From Knoxdaviesia capensis (Eukaryota > Ascomycota > Sordariomycetes > Microascales > Gondwanamycetaceae), in contig LNGK01000004.1 of NCBI GenBank assembly GCA_001510575.1, positions 1,277,339 through 1,341,338 on the forward strand: a stretch of 64,000 bases of DNA, read 5' to 3'. Position 1 is the stretch's first letter; every line of letters begins with the position of its first letter. The translations under genes were made by a program, and so were the position numbers. Below the pieces are notes generated by a model. It ran no database searches. It had not been told where the DNA came from and saw only the letters and a program-made list of their open reading frames with translations. Positions 21,057-31,673 of the stretch are shown here, piece by piece.

Positions 21057-21716
21057 CCTGACACGGACTCTCCTATCCTCCGGCTTTCTCTCCGCCATTG
21101 ACTTCCCCCTGCCCCCGCTCTCTCCTCTTGTCAAACCCGCGGTTCACCAAAATCTATCGGCACCGCTGGTGTCTGTATTCTTTTCCGTACATGTTATTCT
21201 TAATTAGGTTGACCACTTATTCCACACGATGTATGCGGCGTTTTGCTCTTTTGCGCTTCCTTTTGAGTTTTCCTCTTTTCGTTTCTTGAGTGTTTCTGGG
21301 TCTGGGATTGGATCTGGGTCGTTCATTATTTGCATGATTAGGAGAATGGGTGTTTTTTTGTCAAATTCTTTCCTCCATTTCAGGGGTTTCTGGCTGTTCG
21401 TTTCTTGGAGATCATTCTTGCTTGTGATATCTTTGACTTACTCAACTGTCCGAATTTGCATAAACTAGTTTCTGGACTTCCATACACATCACCTCGTCGT
21501 GCAGAACATTCTGCAGATGGAAGTCTAATGATTCGTTTCGATTTCTTTGAATATCAACTTTTTGAACGCAGTGTAAACCCAAGGTATCAATATCATACAA
21601 CAAAGACTATCCGTGAAATGCAAGGACGAAAAGTCCATAACAACCCAAATCCAAAAACGCCGCAAAATTCCGTCCCACTGGCTGCCAGAACCCGCCCATC
21701 CCGGGCCACACTGGGG
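21057..21716. other. Intergenic region between convergent PEX26 and RDS3
   Basis: T-rich 3' region of PEX26 (21180-21480) and A-rich DNA toward the RDS3 stop. No coding signal. Confidence 0.5.
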
Positions 21717-22204
21717 TTAATACTGCTGGGCCGTCCTGTTTGTTTTCTTTTGGTAGAAGAGCTATAGCCGTGCAAAGAAGGGGAGGAAGGTTAGTAGGGA
21801 GATTCCTAGCGCAGAACACTACAGGACAGAAAGACAAAGGGGGGGAAACTTACATCCGTCCTGGAGCTACCGAGATTGATAATCTTCGGACAGCCGTCGC
21901 GGTCCTTCTCCAGCCGGGTGCACTCGAAGCAGTAGAAGGCGTCGGAGATGCCCTCGCCGCCGCACACGACGCACTTGTTCTGGTAGTTGCCGAAGCTGCA
22001 CTCGTCGCAGATGCGCACGAGCGTGGTCGGCCGCACGTACGAGTCGCACACAGGGCATTTACCGTCGCATTTCTCGCACACGCGGCCGATGGAGATGCCG
22101 GCCTGCTTCCGGCACATGACGAGGTCGCTAGAGACGGGAGTTAGCCGTGTGTTTTGGGCCTGTGGTTATGGAGCGGGGCGCACTTACGGGTGATGGCGGG
22201 ACAT
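21717..22204 (-). CDS. RDS3: RDS3/PHF5A, U2 snRNP SF3b zinc-binding subunit
   Basis: Exons 22204-22188 (17 nt), 22127-21854 and 21761-21717; introns 60 and 92 nt with GTAAGT donors. The protein is 111 residues, the usual length (about 107-110). Start MSRHHPDLVMCRKQAG is nearly invariant in the family. Zinc-binding Cys pairs are C23-x2-C26, C30-x2-C33, C46-x2-C49, C58-x2-C61 and C72-x2-C75, with C11 and C85, forming the trefoil-knot zinc fold. The C-terminus GSSRTD-LFYQKKTN is recovered only with the third exon. The protein sits with SF3B1 in the branch-point-recognition complex of the spliceosome. It shares a short divergent promoter with a pinin-domain gene, another splicing-linked protein. 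Confidence 0.96.
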
Positions 22205-22502
22205 TGTGCCTGTGAAAAATAAACAACTAAACGCAAACCAGAGGATACAGAAAGTGTTGTGTTTAGAGAAGAAGAGGTGAGGTTGACGATTGGAAATTCA
22301 AGCAGGTCTGGAAGGCAAATATCAAATGCCGGGTGAATTCCGGCTAATTGTGTCGCTTATCGGCAGCTCTTTTTTATTTCCTTCTTTTAGGGCGGCTCTG
22401 CACTTTTGGACTTGCTTTTTTCCTCCTCTTGTCCACCATTCACAACGCAACATCTTTTACCCTGCATTTCGTCGGAGCAATCCGGCGATTAGGAGTATAA
22501 TT
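22205..22502. promoter_or_regulatory. 298-bp divergent promoter between RDS3 and the pinin-domain gene
   Basis: The two start codons face away from each other with only 298 bp between. No TATA box is evident; C/T-rich patches occur on the plus strand at 22370-22440. Confidence 0.6.
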
Positions 22503-24323
22503 ATGGAAGTGTAAGTTTTCGGTAAAGCTGCAACCAAGCTGATCCACCCAATGCTGACGATCCAATTGCACAGGGACGACCCACCGGCTGAGGCCCGACC
22601 CCAAGCCAGCAGCCCAAATACGACACCGCGCCAACGCGACGAAAACGACTACGACGACGATCACCACCACCCCACCACCCAGTCCCCGCAGCCGCACACG
22701 CTCAAGCGCGCTGCGTCCTCCGAAGCCGACGACGACCGCTCCGGGTCTGCGACGAAGCGGCCGCGCCGAGACACCAGCCGCAGCCGCAGCCGGAGCCGCA
22801 GCCGCAGCCGCAGTGGTTCCCGCCATGACGCCAGCGGGTCCGAGGCCGGCGAGATTACGAACGACGACGCCGAAGACGACGAGCGCCGTGGCGTGAACAC
22901 CCCGCCGGCCACATCGCCCACCGCCGAGCGGCGGCCCAGCCGGCGGCTGAGCACCGCGTCCAACCGATCGCGGTCGCCTCAGCGGCGCCGCGCGGTCTCG
23001 CCGCGCCTCCGCAAGCCTGACGAGCGCACCCGGCTGGAAGAGCGGCGGCGCGGCCAGCGGCTCTTCGGCGGGCTGCTCAGCACGCTCGGCCAGGGTGGAG
23101 GGGTCGGTGCGCGGGCGCGGGCGCGTGGCGCGGGTGGTGCCGGCGCTGGGGCGGGCGCTGGAGCTGCCTCCACGGGCGCAAACTCGGCGGCGGCGAGCGC
23201 GGCGGCGGCGGCTGCGGCCGCGAAAGAACAGCAGCAGCGGCGCTTGGAGATTGAGAAGCGGCAGAAGGAGAAGCTGGCGAAGCAGCGCGACGAGGAGGCG
23301 CGGGCTCTGGCGGAGAAGACGGCGCGGTTGCGCGAGGCGCGCGTGCGCGAGCAGATTGTGGTTGACGAGCAGGTGGTAAGTCTTTGTGCGGCTGTTCCTG
23401 GGCGGATCTATGTGTGCGTGTGCTAACACTCATTGGCGGTCTCTGCAGATGAAGCTACGTCACGATACTCTGCTCACGCTGGCGCGGTGTCTGCGGACCG
23501 GCGCCCAGCCCCAAGTGGTAAGACCCATCCGCTCCCCTCCATCCAGCTCACACCTGCCTGGCGCACCCAACTAACACTACCGCGCAATTTCTCATAGTAC
23601 TACCGCCCGTGGAAGCTCACGCGACACCAACAATCCCTCATCGACGACCAGGTGCGCGACGCCCAAGCGACAATCCGCCGCGAGACCGACGACTTCGAGT
23701 GGCGCAAGCGCCGGCACTTTAAAGAGCACGGCAAGCCGCGATACTACGACGACGACGAGCAGGAGGCCCGCCGCCGCCGCCGTGACGACCAGCCGGCGGA
23801 TACCAGAGCGGCGCGCCCGCGGTCGGCGGAGCGGTCTGTGTCGCGGTCGCCCCGACGCACGTATGCCGGTGATGATGCGCGGAGCGAAGAGCGGTCGCGC
23901 AGCGGTGGACCGCGGGATACGCGCCTCGGTACTGGTGAGAATGAAGTCGAGATGGGGGATTCCCAGACCGGTCCGCCGGAGGATACGAAGCGGGGCCACA
24001 AGGATGAGCAGGGACTTGAGCCGGCGCCGCGTGATGAAGCGCCGTCGAGTGACGGCAGCAAGCCCGCGCAACAAGCCGCCAAGTCGGGAGATACGGACAC
24101 GGACGCCCCGGCGGTCCCCGAAGCCGCCAAGACTTCCTCCGCGGCCGTCGCGGACACCCCGCCGGTGTCGTCGTCCGGCGCTGACGCACCCAAGCCGAGC
24201 GAGGCTGCGCCTGCGGCGCCGGTCGAGGAGGCCAAGGTGTCGTCGACGCTGGCGGACAACATTAACCATGAGGACACGGGCGATGTGATTCTGGAGGCGG
24301 ACGAGGATACAGTGTTTTACTAG
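22503..24323 (+). CDS. Pinin/SDK/MemA-domain nuclear protein
   Basis: Proposed exons 22503-22510, 22574-23375, 23449-23517, 23598-24323; 534 residues. The mini-exon ATGGAAGT joins in phase to give MEVDDPPAEA; an alternative start is ATG 22551, which reads through the acceptor and avoids the mini-exon. The N-terminus is disordered with an SRSRSRSRSRSRSGSR tract (RS domain). The pinin core is RRRGQRLFGGLLSTLGQ, a Glu/Lys-rich coiled coil (QQQRRLEIEKRQKEKLAKQR), LRHDTLLTLARCLRT and YYRPWKLTRHQQSLIDDQ. The C-terminus is acidic, Ser/Ala/Pro-rich and disordered, ending EADEDTVFY. Pinin-domain proteins associate with the exon-junction/ASAP-PSAP splicing machinery (animal knowledge). Introns 2 and 3 are short and in phase 0. 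The Ala/Gly run in the core (about 23120-23220) may be length-variable. Confidence 0.88.
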
Positions 24324-24853
24324 ACATGTGTACGAGGTCGAGAGTACCGAGAGGTAGACTAGCGAGGTTACAATACAAGGGAGACTTTTCGCGAGAATGT
24401 TGTGTGTCGTGGTTTTGACATGTGATCGTGGGATGTCTGCGTGAAGCGGGACGTTGGCGTGAAGCCGGGCTGTTCAGGCAATTCGGAACACTTGAAAATG
24501 CCGGGAAATTTCTTCCTCTCCGGCGGAGAAGGCCTCCGTGGTCTTTCCCGAGATGGACCCCGGATATCGGGGGTGCGGTGGGTTGGACGGCCTCGTGGGT
24601 GTCCGACATCTTGCACGTGCCTTGGGGGCCGCCGATCTGGGGGCTAGATTCGGGTCGCGGATGAGACCTCTCCCCCTCCTCTTTTTCTTTTCTCCTCAGA
24701 ACTCTCCTCCATCTGACAGCTATCAGTTGTATTCCAAGTCAATACAGCTTACAGCTTTGTTCGGGGCCCTTGATCGATTTTTTTCATTTTTGTTCCCAAT
24801 TAGCCCAGGCCAGGCCAGCCGACACCTCCCGAGCTGACACCGACGGCTACGCC
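24324..24853. other. Intergenic, 3' region of the pinin gene
   Basis: No family resemblance in any frame. Relatively T/C-rich from 24665 to 24800. Confidence 0.5.
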
Positions 24854-25106
24854 ATGGACAAACTCTCGCCTACAGACCCGCGGGCCACGTACCGCGACGT
24901 TCAGATCCGCGGCAAGACGTAGAGCGTGCTGTCCGCCGTACCGCCCGGCCCCGCCCCGACTCCGCCCCCCGTCACCGGTGCTGCTACTGCACGGCTTCGC
25001 GGACCTGCCGTACGGCTGGCGGTTCCAGATCGCGGTCCTCCTGCGGCTCGGCTTCCGGGTGATGGCGCCCGTGCACCGCGCTTCCGAGACGTCCTCGCGG
25101 GGTGTG
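24854..25106 (+). pseudogene. Truncated, frameshifted epoxide-hydrolase (alpha/beta hydrolase) relic
   Basis: The N-terminus MDKLSPTDPRATYRDVQIRG and, in the +1 frame, VLLLHGFADLPYGWRFQI followed by LLRLGFRVMAP match fungal epoxide hydrolases, in which HGF(P)D..x.GWR.QI forms the oxyanion-hole region. An in-frame TAG at 24920-24922 falls where the family usually has Tyr after RGKT. A frame change lies between about 24950 and 24980. Similarity ends near 25090, before the nucleophile Asp, so the catalytic triad is absent. The remaining GC-rich codon pattern suggests fairly recent decay. It cannot encode a working enzyme as it stands. Confidence 0.75.
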
Positions 25107-26083
25107 CGGCGCTGGGCTCTGGGGGTGGAATCCGGCGCCTGGCCTGCAGGAATCCAACTCGTTGCCGCTCCTGGCTGGCGCTGCGGGCGGCTATGGGCGG
25201 TGGTGGGGCAGTGCTGCGGTTGCGTGTTGGCTGCGCCTGGAAATACTCGTACTGGAGCTAACAGAGCGCTGACGATAGCAGGAATGACCAGTGCACGTAG
25301 CACGTGGAGCGCATATCGCCCGAAATAGACAGAGTGGCCGTGAACACGGAGCAAGTAAGTTGTGTTGGTGATAGAGGGGATTGTCGCTAACCGCAATATG
25401 CATCTACTGAAGTGCTGGAAGTTGGAGCTCGAGCCGATTGGGAAAACTCTCCGAGGAAACGAGGTAAGGACAGTGCGGATAGTACTACGCACTGTCCTTG
25501 CCTCAGTCGGACCGTTCCTGGCTGCTGTTTGGGGAGATCCCCCAGTCCCAGCCAATGCTCAAGGCTTTTTATATTTTTCAGTTCCCAGTGTGTTTGGCAT
25601 GTCTCTTAAAGCTGTTTTTGATACGAAACAGCTCGCCCCTCCCAACGAGCCCGGGCTGGCAGTTCTCAGTGGCTGGTGATGTGCGTGTCGATAAGGTCGG
25701 ACACTTATACGCACACAACAGCAGCCCGGCTACTGTGGGCAGAACAGATATGCGCGTAACGGGGAGGGAGGGCATCCAGACCGGAAGGAACGAAGCAGGT
25801 TTCGTTTGTCTGGACCTGCCCCCTGAAAAAGACAGAAAAGAAAACCAGCCTGCCAAGTGCTGCCAGCTGCAGCCAATCACACGCTGCCGCTCCTTCCCCC
25901 CCGCGCAGAATCCAGGGGTACCTCGTCTTTGTGTGTCAATAACGTGTCGGAGGGAGGTACCCCGAGATGGCTTCACGAACACCCAGCCACCAGCCGCACC
26001 GAAGCGCTACACCTGGAAATGGGCTTCAGTGGGTATGATAGAACATCTAGCCCTGTAAGCTCCAGCTGTCAGCCTTGGGAATG
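25107..26083. other. Intergenic, no defensible gene
   Basis: Downstream of the hydrolase relic. A segment near 25288-25340 reads like an exon end followed by GTAAGT, but nothing supports it. It may hold further decayed hydrolase sequence beyond recognition. Confidence 0.4.
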
Positions 26084-27541
26084 CCGCCGAGCAGAGTGCA
26101 GAGCCCGCCGTCCCAGTGTGGCTTTGCGCTGTACGGCGTTCGTTGCGTGCTTCCTCTCCTCGTATAGGTGCCGCATCCACTCTACGGCTGCATCCCGACG
26201 AGATTCCACAGTTACATCCAGCTTCACCTTTCTTTTTTTTTTTCCCTTCCCTTCTTCCTCTTCTTTTGTTCGCCTGTTTGTTTGTCTCCGGATTCCACAG
26301 TTCCCATCAGCCCGTGCCCAGCAAATCCCCCGTGAGCCGTTTATCTTGTCGTCGTCGTCTTTTCCTTGATTTCGTCCTTTTTTTTCCCTCCCGCCTCCAT
26401 CTCCTGATCTGCTTCGTGCTTGGTCGTAGCGTAACCCTCAACCCGCTCATTTTCGCCCCAATCCTCATTGAGCGCTTGGCCTGGCTGCCGATATTACGCG
26501 GGCGTTCCCTCAGCCTCCTTTGCACTGGCTCCTTATTGACAACCCGCTCCCCGTCCACCACTCATCACCGTGTCTTTTCGTCTGTGAGACCTCCCGCCGA
26601 CTGCCTGCTCCATGCTGTGAATCGACGCCGTCTCTCCCGAATATCGCCTTTCACGGGCCGTCCAAAGCGCCCGAAGAACGGAGGCAGCGCGAAAAATAAA
26701 AGAGAAATTCCGCCGAGCAATTCCAGCCCAGCAGAAAAAGCGAGCAAAAATTCCGCTGCACGCTGTTTCGTCACTCCCTGGCCGAGGCTGTGCTTCTTCC
26801 AAACTATCCGCACTCGCCAACAACGTGGTTCTTGCGTCCCCTTTTTATTTTCTTGGTCCGCTTTATTATCCTTCTGTCTTATTTTTGTTTGATTTTTTCT
26901 TCTTCTCGCTTGACGACCTCCATCAAATACCCTGTTCATCGCTGGCATTGTTTTGGGATTTCTTTTTGATTCATCTCCTGGTGTTCCTTCCATTTGGCAT
27001 CCTGATCAGTCGGTCTATTGTGGTGAGTGGCCTCCAATCCACCGTTCGCTGTCCATTGCCAACGCCGACTACGTAACAAAAGGTCGAAATAGCTGCAACA
27101 ACATACAACATAAACACAGTCCGCTGCTGCCATCGGGATTCTTGCTGACTGTTGCATTCTCTATCCAGGAACTTCCAATTCCGTGTCTCTTCTTGTCTCT
27201 CCCTCGCCTTCCCGACATTCCCTCGCGAAATATCTGCCGGTCGACCTTTCCCATCCCGTGTCCTTGTTTCGCCGATTGAACAACACACCTCATCACGTCC
27301 GCTCTTCGAGTTTCATTGTTCCATCACTTCATCCTCTCTTCGAATCTAGACCGTCGTGGTGCTGCTGTGTGTTTTGATCATCACCTCGATCACGCGGCTC
27401 TTTCCTGCTTGTCGCTCCTCGACTTACTCCCCCCTTCTCCTTCCGTCGCGACCTCCCGAATGCAATAATCTCAGCCGTTGTTGTTGTCATCACCCCGAAT
27501 CCGATTCATCCCGTCCTCCTTCCGTTTCCTGCTCTCCCAGC
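26084..27541 (+). promoter_or_regulatory. Promoter and long ATG-depleted leader of the DRS2-type flippase gene
   Basis: From about 26220 the sense strand is C/T-rich. Across 1.46 kb there are only two ATGs, each opening a minimal uORF: ATG-CTG-TGA at 26612-26620 and ATG-CAA-TAA at 27460-27468. A GTGAGT donor at 27023 and a CTATCCAG acceptor ending at 27168 suggest a 146-nt 5'-UTR intron. Transcript start and intron use are inferred. Confidence 0.5.
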
Positions 27542-30500
27542 ATGGCTGGCAGACGTCCCGGCAATGCGCCAGGGCCTGCTTCTGGTCAAGATCTGCTCCT
27601 CGATCTCGACAATGAGCAACCCTACTACAGTCGTGGCCAGCGCTCGACGCTGAACGATGACGACCTGATGAGATCGCACAACCCCCAATCGCAGCCCTAT
27701 TCGTACGATGAATCCCCCCAATCCCGCCCTCCCGCATATTCCACCGGCCCGCAAAGACCGCCGGTCCTCGGTGCCGGTCCTTCCAGTATCCCCCCCGTCG
27801 GTCCCGCCGGCAATGGCCCGTACCTAGATCGCTACAACAGCGCCTCCAGCGCCGGTCTGGGCAACTACCAAAGATACGCCGATGACTTCGATGAATACCC
27901 CACCGACGCCGACTCGTACTACCAACATGGCGGTGTTCCCGCCGGTAACGCTGCCGCGAACACTGCGGGCCGCACAAATGCCCGCAACCGCAACAGCATG
28001 TTGGGCATGGGCGGTGGCTTCTTTGCCAAGATGAAGGCCCGTCTGGGCATGGGCGGCGGATACTCGGAGATGGACCTGCCCCTGACCGAGCACCCGGCTG
28101 GCCGTGCCGGCCCTGCGGACTCGGCCAGTATCGACCGCGCGTCGTCTCGCAAGTCCAAAAAGTTCGACCTGGGCAACTTCAGGTTCGGCTTCGGCCGCTC
28201 GAAACCCGACCCGTCAACTCTGGGCCCGCGCATGATCTTTCTCAACAATTCCCCGGCCAACGCCGCCAACAAGTACTGCGACAACCACATCTCCACCGCC
28301 AAATACAACGTCGCCACCTTCCTCCCCAAGTTCCTGTACGAGCAGTTCTCCAAGTTCGCCAACATCTTCTTCTTGTTCACCGCCATCCTGCAACAAATTC
28401 CTGGCCTGTCTCCGACAAACCGCTACACAACAATCGCGCCGCTGTCGATTGTGCTGTTCGTGTCCGCCATCAAGGAACTCGTTGAGGACCACCGCCGCAA
28501 GCAAGCCGATACTGCCCTCAACACGTCACGCGCCCGCGTGCTGCGTGGTTCCGACTTCCACGATACCAAGTGGATCGATGTTGCCGTTGGCGATATTGTG
28601 CGTGTCGAGTCGGAAGAACCGTTCCCCGCCGATCTCGTGCTCCTGGCCAGTTCCGAGCCCGAGGGTCTGTGCTACATTGAAACCGCCAACCTCGACGGCG
28701 AGACGAACCTCAAGATCAAGCAGGCGCTGCCGGAAACCTCGGAGATCGTCAGCACCCAGGAACTCGGCCGTCTCGGCGGCAAGATCAAGTCGGAACAGCC
28801 CAACAGCAGCCTGTATACCTACGAAGCCACCATCACCATGCAGACCGGCGGCGGCGAGCGCGAGATTGCCCTGAACCCCGAGCAGCTGCTGCTCCGTGGC
28901 GCCACCCTGCGAAACACTCCCTGGATCCACGGCATTGCCGTCTTCACCGGCCACGAAACGAAGCTGATGCGTAACGCTACTGCCGCGCCCATCAAGCGGA
29001 CCAAGGTTGAGCGGAAGCTCAACTACCTCGTGCTCTTGCTTGTCGGTATCCTGATGATCCTCAGCATCATCAGCACAATCGGCGATCTCGTCCAGCGCAA
29101 GGTCGACGAGAACGGCCTGTCGTACCTGTACCTAGAAGCAAACAACTCGGCCTCCGCCGTTGTGCGGACCATCTTCAAGGATCTCGTCACCTACTGGGTC
29201 CTGTTCTCGTCTCTCGTGCCCATCTCGCTCTTCGTCACGCTCGAGCTGGTCAAGCTCTCGCAGGGTATGCTGATCAACGAGGACCTCGACATGTACTACG
29301 ACAAAACCGACACGCCGGCCAACTGCCGCACATCCAGCTTGGTCGAAGAGCTGGGCATGGTCGGCTATGTCTTCTCCGACAAGACCGGAACGCTCACCTG
29401 CAACATCATGGAGTTCAAGCAGTGCTCGATTGGCGGCATCCAGTATGCCGACGAGGTGCCCGAGGACCGCCGCGCCACGATCGAAGACGGCGTCGAGGTC
29501 GGCATCCACGATTTCAAGCGCCTGCGCCAGAACCTGGAGGGCGGCCACGAAACCGCGCCGCTGATCGACCAGTTCCTCGCCCTGCTTGCCACCTGTCACA
29601 CCGTTATTCCCGAGCGCGACGAAGAGAAGGGTGGAAAGATCAAGTACCAGGCGTCGTCTCCCGACGAGGGCGCGCTGGTGTCTGGCGCGCTGGAGCTCGG
29701 ATACGCGTTCACGGCTCGCAAGCCCCGGTCGGTTATGGTGGAGGCGAACGGCCAGGTGTCGGAGTACGAGCTGCTGGCGGTGTGCGAGTTCAACTCGACG
29801 CGCAAGCGTATGTCGACCATCTACCGCTGCCCCGACGGCAAGGTGCGCATCTACTGCAAGGGCGCCGACACCGTGATCCTCGAGCGCCTGAACGACAACA
29901 ACCCGCACGTGGAGGCCACGCTGCGCCACCTGGAAGAGTACGCCACCGAGGGACTGCGCACGCTGTGTCTGGCGATGCGCGAGGTGCCCGAGGCCGAGTT
30001 CCAGGAGTGGTACCGGATTTTCGACAAGGCGGCCACGACGGTCGGCGGAACGCGGGCGGACGAGCTCGACAAGGCGGCGGAGATTATCGAAAAGGACTTT
30101 TACCTGCTGGGCGCCACGGCCATTGAGGACAAGCTGCAAGACGGCGTGCCGGATACCATCCACACGCTGCAGCAGGCTGGCATCAAGGTGTGGGTGCTCA
30201 CGGGCGATCGCCAGGAGACGGCCATCAACATCGGCATGAGTTGCAAGCTGCTGAGTGAAGACATGATGCTGCTGATCGTCAATGAGGACTCGATGGCGGC
30301 GACGCGCGACAACCTCCAGAAGAAGCTCGATGCCATCCGGACGCAAGGCGACGGCACGATCGAGATGGAGACGCTGGCGCTGATCATCGACGGAAAGTCG
30401 CTGACGTACGCGCTGGAAAAGGAGCTGGAAAAGCTGTTCCTGGACCTGGCCGTGCTCTGCAAGGCGGTGATCTGCTGCCGTGTGTCTCCGCTGCAGAAGG

Positions 30501-31624
30501 CGCTGGTGGTCAAGCTGGTCAAGAAGTACCAGAAGGAGTCGATTCTGCTGGCGATCGGCGACGGGGCCAACGACGTGTCGATGATCCAGGCTGCGCACAT
30601 TGGCGTCGGCATCAGCGGCATGGAGGGACTGCAGGCGGCGCGCAGTGCCGACGTGGCGATTGCGCAGTTCCGGTACCTCCGCAAGCTGTTGCTGGTGCAC
30701 GGCGCGTGGAGCTACCAGCGGGTGTCGAAGGCGGTGCTGTTCTCGTTCTACAAGAACATTGCGCTGTACATGACGCAGTTCTGGTACACGTTCCGCAACG
30801 TGTTTTCCGGCCAGGTCATCTTCGAGTCGTGGACGCTGTCGTTCTACAACGTGTTCTACACGGTGCTGCCGCCGCTGGCGCTGGGCGTGCTGGACCAGTT
30901 CATCTCGGCGCGGCTGCTGGACCGCTACCCGCAGCTGTACGGCATTGGGCAGCGCAACGAGGCGTTCCGCTACAAGGTGTTTATGGAGTGGATCCTCAAC
31001 GCGGTGTACCACTCGATCCTGCTGTACGGGTTCTCGGAGCTGATCTGGGCGGGCGACCTGATCCAGGGCGACGGCAAGATCGCCGGCCACTGGGTGTGGG
31101 GCACGGCGCTGTACGGGGCGGTGCTGCTGACGGTGCTGGGCAAGGCGGCGCTGATCACGTCGAACTGGACCAAGTACCACATCATTGCCATCCCCGGCAG
31201 CATGGCGATCTGGTACGCGTTCATAGCCGGCTACGGCATGGTGGCGCCGATGGTGCACGTGTCGCCCGAGTACCACGGGGTGATTCCGCGGCTGTACGCG
31301 AGCCCGGTGTTCTGGCTGCAGACGGTGGGGCTGGCGGTGCTCTGCCTGATCCGCGACGTGGCGTGGAAGTTTGCGAAGCGCATGTACTTCCCGCAGACGT
31401 ACCACCACATCCAGGAGATCCAGAAGTACAACATCCAGGACTACCGGCCGCGCATGGAGCAGTTCCAGAAGGCCATCCGCAAGGTGCGGCAGGTGCAGCG
31501 CATGCGCAAGCAGCGCGGGTATGCCTTCTCGCAGGCCGATGAGAGCCAGACGCGGGTGATCCAGGCGTACGATACCACGCAGCACCGTGGGCGGTACGGC
31601 GAGATGGCGAGCTCGCGGCGGTAG
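27542..31624 (+). CDS. DRS2: DRS2-type P4-ATPase, aminophospholipid flippase
   Basis: Moves phosphatidylserine (and PE) to the cytosolic leaflet of trans-Golgi/endosomal membranes, supporting vesicle formation. Single coding exon, 1360 residues, close to yeast Drs2 (1355). The N-tail is disordered. Motifs in order: first membrane pair with FANIFFLFTAILQQIPGLSP; actuator loop NLDGETNLK (385-388 DGET); PISLF in the fourth segment; phosphorylation site FSDKTGTLTCN (Asp613); nucleotide-binding KGADTVILERL; LTGDRQETAINIG; hinge GDGANDVSMIQAAHIGVGIS (Asp1007); and six more C-terminal membrane segments. The tail ends with GYAFSQADES and HRGRYGEMASSRR, the conserved regulatory C-terminus of the Drs2 group. 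All catalytic residues are intact. Start is the first in-frame ATG of the transcript model (context AGCATGG), just after a leader with two minimal uORFs. A CDC50-type beta subunit would be needed and is not in the window. Confidence 0.96.
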   Translation: MAGRRPGNAPGPASGQDLLLDLDNEQPYYSRGQRSTLNDDDLMRSHNPQSQPYSYDESPQSRPPAYSTGPQRPPVLGAGPSSIPPVGPAGNGPYLDRYNSASSAGLGNYQRYADDFDEYPTDADSYYQHGGVPAGNAAANTAGRTNARNRNSMLGMGGGFFAKMKARLGMGGGYSEMDLPLTEHPAGRAGPADSASIDRASSRKSKKFDLGNFRFGFGRSKPDPSTLGPRMIFLNNSPANAANKYCDNHISTAKYNVATFLPKFLYEQFSKFANIFFLFTAILQQIPGLSPTNRYTTIAPLSIVLFVSAIKELVEDHRRKQADTALNTSRARVLRGSDFHDTKWIDVAVGDIVRVESEEPFPADLVLLASSEPEGLCYIETANLDGETNLKIKQALPETSEIVSTQELGRLGGKIKSEQPNSSLYTYEATITMQTGGGEREIALNPEQLLLRGATLRNTPWIHGIAVFTGHETKLMRNATAAPIKRTKVERKLNYLVLLLVGILMILSIISTIGDLVQRKVDENGLSYLYLEANNSASAVVRTIFKDLVTYWVLFSSLVPISLFVTLELVKLSQGMLINEDLDMYYDKTDTPANCRTSSLVEELGMVGYVFSDKTGTLTCNIMEFKQCSIGGIQYADEVPEDRRATIEDGVEVGIHDFKRLRQNLEGGHETAPLIDQFLALLATCHTVIPERDEEKGGKIKYQASSPDEGALVSGALELGYAFTARKPRSVMVEANGQVSEYELLAVCEFNSTRKRMSTIYRCPDGKVRIYCKGADTVILERLNDNNPHVEATLRHLEEYATEGLRTLCLAMREVPEAEFQEWYRIFDKAATTVGGTRADELDKAAEIIEKDFYLLGATAIEDKLQDGVPDTIHTLQQAGIKVWVLTGDRQETAINIGMSCKLLSEDMMLLIVNEDSMAATRDNLQKKLDAIRTQGDGTIEMETLALIIDGKSLTYALEKELEKLFLDLAVLCKAVICCRVSPLQKALVVKLVKKYQKESILLAIGDGANDVSMIQAAHIGVGISGMEGLQAARSADVAIAQFRYLRKLLLVHGAWSYQRVSKAVLFSFYKNIALYMTQFWYTFRNVFSGQVIFESWTLSFYNVFYTVLPPLALGVLDQFISARLLDRYPQLYGIGQRNEAFRYKVFMEWILNAVYHSILLYGFSELIWAGDLIQGDGKIAGHWVWGTALYGAVLLTVLGKAALITSNWTKYHIIAIPGSMAIWYAFIAGYGMVAPMVHVSPEYHGVIPRLYASPVFWLQTVGLAVLCLIRDVAWKFAKRMYFPQTYHHIQEIQKYNIQDYRPRMEQFQKAIRKVRQVQRMRKQRGYAFSQADESQTRVIQAYDTTQHRGRYGEMASSRR

Positions 31625-31653
31625 GGCGTGTGCTTGAAGAGTCTGGGTTAGAG

Positions 31654-31673
31654 ATATATATATATATATATAT
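31654..31673. repeat. (AT)10 tract in the DRS2 3' region
   Basis: AT dinucleotides 30 nt after the stop codon, a likely efficiency/positioning element for polyadenylation. Confidence 0.7.

Noticed and set aside
25288..25340. Exon-like segment ending in a GTAAGT donor downstream of the epoxide-hydrolase relic
   Set aside because: Too short, no acceptor-linked continuation in frame and no match to the hydrolase C-terminus.
29132..31585. 817-codon open frame on the minus strand inside the DRS2 gene
   Set aside because: It is an antisense shadow of the GC3-biased flippase exon; its composition (His/Arg/Gln/Val-rich) is typical of complement frames and every P4-ATPase motif is on the plus strand.
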